Below, piece after piece: positions 32,198 to 39,716 of a DNA stretch of 39,716 nucleotides; positions within the stretch are counted from its first letter, which is position 1, and the number at the start of each line of letters is the position of its first letter. The translations under genes were made by a program, and so were the position numbers. Under the pieces are notes generated by a model. It did not search any database. It was given only the letters and a program-made list of their open reading frames with translations, and had not been told where the DNA came from. The DNA is from Diplocarpon mali (lineage: Eukaryota > Ascomycota > Leotiomycetes > Helotiales > Drepanopezizaceae), in the NCBI GenBank assembly GCA_024741835.1, contig JAENRP010000121.1, positions 1-39,716 on the forward strand. Direction: 5' to 3'.

Positions 32198-34114
32198 GTC
32201 GGTCTCGGGGGTATTTCCTCTTTTCTTCAAGTTTCCAGGAGTTCTGGAAGGGTTTTTAGGGGTTTCGTAGTAAATGATGTTTTTTGATGTTTGCTTGGTA
32301 AGTGTGTTTGCAGCTAGCTATGTGTGACTGATGAAATGTTTCTGTTTGGAATATGACATGTATTAGAGCTAATGTTAATTCGTGTATGTGTGGCTTCCTT
32401 ACTGAATCTATGGTCTCTTTGATTGTCACAGGGCTTTGTCAATCATTACTACTTGAATTTCATTGTCAAAGACGCTACGTGACTCACTCAAGAGAGTTGC
32501 GGGAGATCGAAACAAAGAGTCCTCGAAGCCTGATTCTCTTTGGGCGATTTCTCGGCTACTCGCTCTATTTCAAATTGTACCGAGATATACTCGTAGAATT
32601 GGAGACCCGGAAGATCGTGAGAGCTGGGAAAGTCACAGCCTGAAGAGCCACGCCCAAAAAAACCAAACAAGGAATATGCGATTCGGGCTTGGGATAGAAA
32701 CTAGTGATAAGCAACACTTACGGGTGTGAAGAGTCCATAATGCACACCATTGCACGCTCACGGGGGAGTAACGAAGGTTTCGCGCTGAACACTGCGTGAG
32801 TATCACTTCTCCAACTAGCATCCAGCCGAAGCGAGGTAAACAGGCCTATATACAACGTAAATTGGCAAATCTTACCTCATCTCACAAACAACGATGCTAG
32901 GAATGGAAAAATAACGCGATATATGACATAAATAATTGCCGGTTCACGAAGCATGTAAAGGCCTTCACATTCCACGCTGTCGAATTACCCGGCATTTGCC
33001 AGCCTGTAGTGAGATGGAACCGTATTTCATTGATTCGATTTAATTTTAATAGCAATCGACCCAGTCACTTTGGGTTTCTCATAGCAACAGCAACTGATCA
33101 CTTGCCAGAATATCAACAGCCAACCACCAAGACTTGCTTTTGCAACCTTTGGTGGAAAAGCCGAGCAAAAAGAAACGATGCGGCTCGAACCTGTCAAGAC
33201 GTGGAGAAGAGCGCGGATCGAGGCGCATCAACGAACCTCATGTCATCTCGAATGAATCGGACTTTGAGAAATTATTCCGCCGGGGAAGCCCAATTTGAGG
33301 CGAGTGCTCCAACTCGACGAGACTTGAGAACTGAGGCCGCAAGACAGGAACGACAGGATGCCCGCTGTGGAAATGAGCACACAGTCGCGACATCCGATGC
33401 TTTTCTCCTCTCTCCATGTAAGGATTCCCTCGTAGAGCAAGCAGACAAGCACCGAGAAATAACAGGCCCCGTGTCCGCGCCCGCACGCGATGACAACGAT
33501 ATGGAGGAGAGCAAAAAAACTGATGCGTAATTCGAGGATCCTTCTTCGGACAAATGAAGAAACTCCTCGTCCGCTTCGCTCCAGAGCAGATGTTGGTGGG
33601 TGGATGCTGACTTGCCAGGCAGCTCGCCGGCGATGGAGGAGCATCCGCGAAAGCCCCGTGATATCATTGATGCGGTTTGGCGATTGGCGCGCGGGTTGCT
33701 ATTTCGGCACAGATTAAAATGGGAGATTGAATGTCAACGTGGTACCCAATTCCACGCACAGATTATTGTTCCTCATACTCACTCAAAGTGTAGCTGTTCC
33801 AACTTGCATGAGAAGGTGACTCAGATTCGAGGCCGATTCCGAGCCATGCTTGCTCACCGGCAGCTTTTTTTGCGTGGCGAGCCTTGACTCATCTTCTCGC
33901 GCCGCGACCTCGGCGTCCACGTCCACTCCAGCTTCTCGTGATTACCAATCTAACCATCCCGCTTTCTACATCTCGCTGGGATACTTGGACATCTCCTTGC
34001 GTTACATCGACAAGCAGAGGAGCCACAGGAAACCCCCCACCCCTCGTTGTCGACAAGCAGTTGGATATCTTCAACCGTAGAATCCCCGCCCAGCTGTCGC
34101 AGTCACCGTCAATC
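32198..34114. other. Intergenic region, one weak candidate ORF
   Basis: The best open frame is 33240-33530 (see separate entry). Other ORFs overlap it on the opposite strand. The 200 bp before 34115 are C-rich and fit the promoter and leader of the zinc-finger gene. Confidence 0.4.
33240..33530 (+). CDS. Weak candidate ORF, 96 aa, no recognised domain
   Basis: ATG at 33240 opens a frame rich in Arg, Glu and Ser (MSSRMNRTLRNYSAGEAQF). It ends in ESKKTDA at a TAA. A GTAAGG donor-like site at about 33417 could start an intron that joins a later stretch in the same frame (PRDIIDAVWRLARG, near 33655). I could not build a clean splice model. It has no domain, and overlapping minus-strand frames are just as open, so it may not be a gene. 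Confidence 0.22.
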   Translation: MSSRMNRTLRNYSAGEAQFEASAPTRRDLRTEAARQERQDARCGNEHTVATSDAFLLSPCKDSLVEQADKHREITGPVSAPARDDNDMEESKKTDA

Positions 34115-36924
34115 ATGACAAGCAACGCCAATCCACAAGGTCAGCATCATCCCTCACCGCCTTGTTCGTGTCCCTCCACACCATATGCAGCGCGCTGGAG
34201 ATGAAGCTGGAAACGCATATCACGGTGGGCCGTGGCTGACTGTCCGGGTCATCTGCTCGGTTGACTGATGCTAATCTTTGATGCGTTGGCAGACATCCTC
34301 CTCCCCAACAGCCATGACTCCGCCTCGTCTGTCGGGAGAGATCCATCCCTGAGGACCAGGGTCTGCCGATTCTTCAGCAGAGGTATTTGATTGAATATTC
34401 TGCGAAATTCTTCGAATATTTTCATTGGCCTCACGCACCTTTGTTTGCAGATGTGGAGTGTGTTGTGCAGCATGCTCTCCGAATCAAACGATACCCCAGC
34501 CGTCGGGGCGTTTATTTGATATCGATATCGGGCTGTTGGGAATCATGAATGTGGCTCTTCCAACAGGGCCTCCCACGGTTACACGAGATGTGCCCGACGA
34601 GCTCTGTATCAAGAGGACCAGGTGACTACGGAGGCTGATCGTCGAGATAGGTCACTGTCGGGCGGGCGGCGAGTGTCAGTTTCTGCATGATGCTACGCGA
34701 CTGCCTGGAAAATCTGCTACGAAGCCGACTCATGAGATCTCCGGATCGTCCACGCCTGGCAACGCAGACCAGCTCGTGGCAGAAGACGATGGCTTGGTAC
34801 AAGATCGTCGCCAGGCTGTTACGAAGCCAGTCCCAATTTCGCGTGTCGTTCCAAAACCAATACCACGAGCCCAGACCCAGGATCCTCGAGAATTCCAATT
34901 GGGCCAGGTCCGGAGACGCTTCAAGCCAAGGGAGACCGAGCATGGTTCAGGAGCTACGCAGCTGAAGTTCAGCCTTACCCCGTCGGATCCGGATTTTCCT
35001 TTCGAGATGACAGCCTTAGAATGTTTCCTGTCGGTACCAGCCGCATACCCGAAGGACGGGCCGTCTCTGAAAGTTGGCAATACTGATATCCCAAGAGGCT
35101 TTGCCCTCAATGTTGAGTGCGGTTTCGCGACCATGGTGGACGAGAAGCCGGCCTCTTCTTTGTTGGAGCTTCTAAAGGCTCTTGATAAGAACCTCGAGGT
35201 CTTCCTGTCTGCACCAAAAGCCGAAACGGTGAAGTTGATGCCAAACAAGGATACCCGGCATCTCTCAGCCGCCCGTTCACGGTCAGCCGAACCTGCTGTC
35301 GGTCCTGCTGCAGTGAAGCCGGTATTTGCTGCATCTTCAGTTGAGAAAGTAGCCGCAAGATCTGCTGAGCCGGTTATCACCTATACTGCTCAAGAAAAGG
35401 CAGAAGCCTCGAAGCGACGAGAAGTCGAGACTAGACAACTTGAAGCTCGGATGAAACGACTACCGCTTTACAAGATGTCACCTGATGGGATCGCTTTCAC
35501 ACTACCTATTGAGCCGAAGAGGCGGACCGAGCTACCAACCTCGTTGCAGACCATCAAGGCCGTCACCTTGTTCGTGCCGCAGTTGTACCCTCTGCAGCCT
35601 TGTCGAACCAAGCTGGAGGGAGTCGATGTGCTAGAAGCCAAGCCAGTCGAACTTGGATTCCTGCAGAGAACCACTGAGCAGAAGCTCGCTACGCTGACCT
35701 CTCATGCTAACTACCTTGCGCAGAACATGCACCTACTGGTAAAGACGAAGTTGGAGATACAGGAACCGGCCCGGCCAGTACAATATCCCGTCGTGGATGG
35801 TCACGCCCCCGAATCCTCCGCACTGGAAGGCCATCAAGACCCTGAGCGCAGTCACATCCAATACATCACCCGGCCCCCGGAGTGGACTACCACCGACGGA
35901 GATGAGGCCTCTGACTCTGATGACTTTGACTCCTACGACACTGGAGACGAAACCTCCGACGAAGATGGAGGAGTAGAAGTTCAGGGAGAGAGGGAGGAGG
36001 TAAGCGAGCATCCAAAACAACGTAGTCACAATCCAGAGCGAGGCACTGCAATCTCATTCCCATTCATGGAGCTATACGGCATCGAACTACTGGAAGTTGC
36101 TACGCTCAACATCACCGTCAAATGCGAGAGGTGCAAGACCATTGCCGAGGTGAAGGGGCTGAAGGACGGCGCCCCCAGGTCCGAAAGTTGCAAGAAATGT
36201 GCGAGTCTCATGGGCGTTACCTTCCGCAAGGACTTGGTACACGCGCATGCAGTACGAGCCGGATTCCTCGATCTGGACGGCTGCGTCGTCGGCGACATGC
36301 TAGCCAGGTAGGTCCCTTTTTTTCCTTTTTGAGACATCCCACACTAACCCAGCCAGTACGTTCATCCCCACCTGTTCGCAATGCTCAACCGCCTACCCCG
36401 CGCCTGGCATCATCTCCGTACAAGGCGAAGCAACGAGCAACCTCTGCCGGTCCTGCCACCAGAAATTCACTTTCACGATCCCCTCAGTCAAGTTCCTCCG
36501 CATCACCTCGCCCGGCGCAGCCGCGGGGCCAGGGCCCCGGCGCAAGCGCGAGACGCTCGGACTGACGCCCGGCAGCGAGCTCCCAAAACGCGGGCGCTGC
36601 CGCCACTACCCGAAGAGCTACCGCTGGTTCCGCTTCAGCTGCTGCTTGAAGGTGTACGCGTGCGACAAGTGCCACGAGGAGGGAGAGGAGCACCCGAACG
36701 AGTGGGCGAACCGTATGATCTGCGGGCACTGCTCCCGCGAGCAGAACTACCGGCCGGAAGACTGCGCGGTCTGCCATGGGAGTCTGGTCGGGAGGAAAGG
36801 CGTTGGTGGCTTCTGGGAGGGGGGCAAGGGGACCAGGGATCAGGTGAGGATGAGTCGGAAGGATAAGAGGAAGTTTCGGCGGCTGGGGGGCGGGAAGCCG
36901 AAAAACCATCCGTATCAGGCTTGA
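34115..36924 (+). CDS. CCCH + RWD-like + CHY zinc-finger protein
   Basis: The proposed exons are 34115-34139, 34293-34382, 34651-36307 and 36357-36924, giving 779 aa with consistent phases. Splicing of intron 2 builds a CCCH finger: C33-x7-C41-x5-C47-x3-H51 (CRFFSR from exon 2, GHCRAGGECQFLHD from exon 3). Two stretches (about 145-235 and 335-420) look RWD-like, with PAAYPKDGPSLKV and VPQLYPLQPCRTKL. An acidic block follows (about 452-475). Then come CxxC pairs (CERC, CKKC, CSQC, CRSC). The C-terminus has a CHY-type finger (about 672-730): CRHYPKSYRWFRFSCC, CDKCHEEGEEH, CGHCSREQNY, CAVC. It ends in a basic tail. By family knowledge CHY fingers bind several zincs and occur in Pirh2-type ligases. 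Here no RING follows, so ubiquitin function is not implied. A CCCH finger suggests RNA binding. Confidence 0.85.
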
Positions 36925-37349
36925 GGGGCTGAGGGGGCTTTGTCGAGTCCGGGAGAGACACTCACTGTACGGAGTATCCGCCGCGTCTCCGTGGCGAAGT
37001 GTGCTAGGGTGTAGCCGTTTACGTCTGCATTTCCCCGCTGGACAGAGGGGTTCGGTTAGCTCTCTCCTCCCATGGATCTCCACTCTTGCTAGCTAGCGCC
37101 TTGTTCAACTCGGGATCAAGAGTTCTTGGTCCGGACGTCTGAACCGAAGTCATGCCTTGTCGTGCAAGAACTTGGGAGCGAGATTCCACGCTTGGTGATC
37201 ATGATTCATGTCACGTGGACCGCCCGTCATTCTTGACGCATTATGTTTTGGCAGACACGTGATTTCGTTATGTCGTCTCTAGTAGTTGAGTTCCGACGCA
37301 GGACTCTCGGCCTGCCCAGACCGCTCGGGCCTCGCTGGATAGCGTGGTT
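36925..37349. other. Downstream region of the zinc-finger gene
   Basis: This holds the 3' UTR of the zinc-finger gene. Two CACGTG palindromes occur at 37212 and 37256. I see no gene. Confidence 0.45.
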
Positions 37350-37724
37350 GGAGAAAGAACGAAGAAGGAAGAAGGAAGAAGGGAGGAGGAAGAACGAAGA
37401 AGGAAGAAGAGCAAAGAGAGAAGAAAGGAAAAGAGGGGAGCTTCAAGCTCGGCTCTTGTACGGCGAAGCTCCGCATCAGGATCGTGCAGAGTGTTGCGTG
37501 TTGTCGAAGCAAGGGTGTCAAGAGCGTGAGGTTCCAGGCTTAGCTCGTCGTGCTCGCCAGTGACAGTCTCGAGATGTCGCTCTTGTGCGGACCGGGGCCG
37601 ATTCCCCAGCCGAGATTGGGGTCGCTGTCAAAGACGGCGAAGGGTCATGTGACCGCGACGTATGCCACGGTTCCCGGAATGCCACGTGACCTGACTACAC
37701 GTGGAGTCCCGGGGGCGACACGTG
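37212..37724. promoter_or_regulatory. Cluster of five CACGTG palindromes
   Basis: CACGTG occurs at 37212-37217, 37256-37261, 37683-37688, 37698-37703 and 37719-37724. The last three fall within 42 bp. CACGTG is the core site of bHLH factors (Cbf1, Pho4, SREBP type). Which gene they would control is unclear; the zinc-finger gene ends upstream, so a gene to the right of the window is more likely. Confidence 0.4.
37350..37440. repeat. Purine (GAA/GGAAGA) tract
   Basis: About 90 bp on the plus strand consist almost only of G and A in GAAGAAGGAAGA-like units, with two C. Such tracts can form triplex DNA or act as nucleosome-excluding elements. Confidence 0.8.
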
Positions 37725-38458
37725 CCCGCGAGGTGGTTGGAGGTCACAGCACCGGGGGGCCCCCCTTCCTCCTGGGCCCCCGTTGTCGCGTTCCACATCT
37801 CGTCTGAAGGGCTGGCGGAAGGAAGAAGGGCGATCCTCCTTTTTTTTTTTCCCCGCCCGGCCGCCCGGGACACACGGCATCCCTCGCGGAGCCGAAGAAG
37901 CCGTGGCGCCATGGCGCGGGCGGGGGGTGCGAGAGGCGCGAGCCCGCGGTCGGCGAGTCGCGGCGCGGAGGAAGATTTCGCCATGGCTGGGCGCCGCGCA
38001 GGCCCGCGGCGGAGGCAGGATGTCGTGGGGGGTGAAACGGCTGGGCCGGGATGCGAAACCGCGAAGGAGCGGGCCCGAAGAATACGAGCCGCGCTCGGGC
38101 CGCGCGCGGTCCCCGGCCGCCACGAGAAATTAACTCTAAAAAATAGCGAAACCCGGAGATCTCTCCGCAGGAAGGGGGTCCGTCCCGACGCGGGAGGGCA
38201 TCCGAGGAAAGGGGTCCCGGGTGGGTTCGGCAGACGGGGAGCGGCGAGGGGCGAGGGGGGGAGGAGCACACGAACCGAGAGCGGCAGAGGGAAAGAGCAA
38301 AGGAGGGAAGACACAGCACGGGATGGATGCGAGCAGATCAGAAAGGGGAGGCATAACCAAGGGACATGAGACGGGCGATCGCGGACACGGGGGCGCTGAT
38401 GCCTCTCCGCATGACCCAAGCGCCAAGCCTCCCATCGAGGCCCGAAGGCCGGGGAGGG

Positions 38459-38545
38459 GAGGGCAGGGCATGGGAATGGGCAGGGCATGGGAAGGGCATG
38501 GGACGAGCATGGCAAAGAGCATGGCAAAGGGCAACGGGCAGGGTG
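38459..38545. repeat. GGGCATGG-type degenerate minisatellite
   Basis: Units such as GGGCAGGGCATGGGAATG, GGGCATGGGAC, GAGCATGGCAAA and GAGCATGGCAAAGGGC follow each other with small changes. The shared core is GCATGG. Confidence 0.7.
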
Positions 38546-38747
38546 ATCCGCCTCGACGTGAAACTCCGGGTCGCCCGTCCCCCTGACGCGGAGCAGCTGT
38601 GCCAGGGGGAGCCGGAGCCGCTGGTAATGCCAAGCAGCCGTCCCATCTCCGGCCGGGCGAACAGCTGCGCGCAGGGCAGGGCAGGGCAGGGCAGCAGGAA
38701 AAAAGGGGGGAGGGGCGACGACGCGCAAGTCCTGCCGTACGGGGTCC

Positions 38748-38773
38748 CGGTCGAGGTCGAGGTCGAGGTCGAC
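38748..38773. repeat. GGTCGA hexanucleotide repeat
   Basis: Four head-to-tail copies of GGTCGA, the last running into CGGCGAGAGCGAGAGC. Confidence 0.85.
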
Positions 38774-38940
38774 GGCGAGAGCGAGAGCGGGCGCTGTATC
38801 GAGGGGGTGGACGGAGAGTACCAGACAGACCAGACCAGACTAGACTAGAGACCGAGAGCGACGTAAGAGCCGAGCCGGCGGAGGACCGCCGCTTGTAGGG
38901 CTAGGGAGAGATGGAGGGAGGGAGGGAGGGATGGAGGGAT

Positions 38941-39195
38941 GGGTATGTATACACGTACACTCACATGGATGTATATATATACCCGCGAGCTATGCCGATA
39001 GATGTATACACATACTCATATGGATATACATATAAATAAATATCCCCGCGAGATTGGCGGATAGATGTATATACACACGTATATGGATATATCCCCGCGA
39101 GATATATCGGAAAGATGTATATACACACGTACATGGAGATATATATCTACAAACCCGCGAGCTATGCCGATAGATGTACACACACTCACTTGCAT
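38941..39195. repeat. Minisatellite of about 50-63 bp units
   Basis: Four units and a partial fifth are visible, starting at about 38941, 38998, 39061, 39111 and 39170. Each begins with ATAGATGTA (or AAAGATGTA), runs through ATACACACGTA and TATGGATAT-like DNA, and ends with a CCCGCGAG core and CTATGCCG, ATTGGCGG or ATATCGG. Units differ in length and bases, so the array is not young or is still diversifying. Confidence 0.85.
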
Positions 39196-39716
39196 ACCCC
39201 CGCCATGGCCTGTCCCAGTGTGAGAGCCCATCACCGACCGACACGGTCAGACACAAGCGTATATCCTCGTGCCAACACAGACCGAGTGCAACAGACCGGG
39301 TGCGACAGACCGGATGCGCCTCGGCCCGTCCCTCTCGCGGGCCGCGCGCGCACGCCCCTCTCCCCGCCAAGACTCTCACCACGACTTCACGGCAGGGACT
39401 CTCCAGCCCATCACAGAACACCTCGAGGGGGGCACGCCATCACACGTACAAGCACACTCGATTCCATTTTCTCTCTCGTCTCACGTCTCCCCCTCCGTCT
39501 CCTCGTCTTCATACTCGCTCCCAATCAAGCCTAGTCCTCACATCCAGCCTGTTGCGCCTCCCCCCCCCGGCTCTGGGTCCGGAGACGTGCTTGGCCAGAG
39601 CACCAGCCACCAGCAGGCCCACGCTATCGTAACACACACCATATACACAGCCCATTCGGGGGAGGCCAAAGGAACGTGAACAAGCAAGCAAGCGAGCGAG
39701 CAAGCCAGTAAAAAAA
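39196..39716 (+). promoter_or_regulatory. C/T-rich right edge, possible promoter or leader of a gene beyond the window
   Basis: The plus strand becomes rich in C and T (for example CTCTCTCGTCTCACGTCTCC) with few A/G runs, which in fungi commonly precedes the transcription start or lies in long 5' leaders. It ends in CAAG/CGAG tetranucleotide units (39681-39706) and an A run. ORFs here are Ser/Pro/His/Arg-rich without a motif. I infer a plus-strand gene beyond 39716. Confidence 0.35.
39681..39706. repeat. CAAG/CGAG tetranucleotide repeat
   Basis: CAAG occurs three times, followed by CGAG twice and CAAG again, next to the right edge. Confidence 0.8.

Larger units (their letters stand above)
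37690..38940. other. GC-rich, gene-free block
   Basis: Composition changes visibly to very GC-rich from about 37690. Long ORFs exist on both strands at once (for example 37628-38728 minus, 37701-38369 plus). They reflect the rarity of stop codons in GC-rich DNA: their translations are Arg/Pro/Gly/Ala-rich, have no motif and overlap each other. Internal simple repeats include GGGCATGG-type units (38459-38530), GGGCA units (38675-38697), GGTCGA units (38748-38770) and GGGA units (38908-38942). A short AT-rich island (AATTAACTCTAAAAAATAG) sits near 38128. Confidence 0.55.

Noticed and set aside
34730..35380. A 216-codon minus-strand ORF
   Set aside because: It lies antisense to exon 3 of the zinc-finger gene, which has clear domains in the plus frame.
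37628..38728. A 366-codon minus-strand ORF and a 222-codon plus-strand ORF in the same GC-rich DNA
   Set aside because: Both are low-complexity (Pro/Arg/Ala/Ser), overlap each other on opposite strands, lack good starts and motifs, and are expected where stop codons are rare.
39681..39716. Telomere or poly-A tail at the right edge
   Set aside because: The edge has CAAG/CGAG units and six A, not TTAGGG repeats; six A is too short to mean anything.
1..39716. tRNA, rRNA, CRISPR or intact transposon
   Set aside because: I scanned for tRNA B-box-like GTTCRANNC with a matching A box, for direct repeats with unique spacers, and for transposase or reverse transcriptase motifs, and found none that hold up by eye.

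Overview
The window looks like nuclear DNA of a filamentous ascomycete (Pezizomycotina). Most real genes are split by short introns (mainly 49-72 bp) with GT donors, CTAAY/CTGAY-like branch sites and YAG acceptors. The gene set is typical of that group: a Ynd1-type apyrase, an Asi1/Asi3-like RING protein, Sen34, Mtr3, Nse2, a Tbf1/TRF-like protein, ADH and a CCCH/CHY zinc-finger protein. A small secreted protein at the left edge fits a plant-associated or pathogenic fungus, and a leotiomycete such as Drepanopeziza/Diplocarpon is a guess only. All homologies come from recognised motifs, not from a search.

Layout. 0.3-0.7 kb: small secreted protein in AT-rich DNA. 2.9-5.1 kb: Golgi apyrase (+). 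5.9-8.8 kb: multi-membrane RING ubiquitin ligase (-), convergent with the apyrase. 9.3-11.7 kb: SEN34 (-) and MTR3 (+) as a divergent RNA-processing pair. 12.3-13.4 kb: Myb-like small-domain protein (+). 13.4-15.4 kb: no convincing gene. 15.4-16.9 kb: NSE2/MMS21 SUMO ligase (-). 17.5-18.8 kb: a broken Zn2Cys6 transcription factor (+). 19.3-19.9 kb: three-exon 117-aa conserved-looking protein (+). 20.5-20.8 kb: membrane-protein fragment. 21.9-24.2 kb: TRFH plus Myb telobox protein (-), five exons. 24.2-27.3 kb: decayed coding-like sequence. 27.3-29.1 kb: seven-exon alcohol dehydrogenase (-). 31.8-32.2 kb: small Cys-rich protein (-). 34.1-36.9 kb: four-exon CCCH + RWD-like + CHY zinc-finger protein (+). 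37-39.7 kb: a GC-rich, repeat-rich, gene-free block with five CACGTG palindromes and a minisatellite; it may be the long promoter or leader of a gene beyond the window.

Functional themes. Most intact genes are housekeeping: Golgi lumen nucleotide hydrolysis, membrane protein quality control, tRNA splicing and exosome, Smc5/6 SUMO ligation, TTAGGG-type DNA binding, and NAD-linked alcohol/aldehyde conversion. I see no operon-like system, CRISPR array, intact transposon, tRNA or rRNA. The accessory character lies in the secreted protein, the gene relics and the repeat-rich right end. I did not find a convincing new multi-gene system; the best leads are in the findings.
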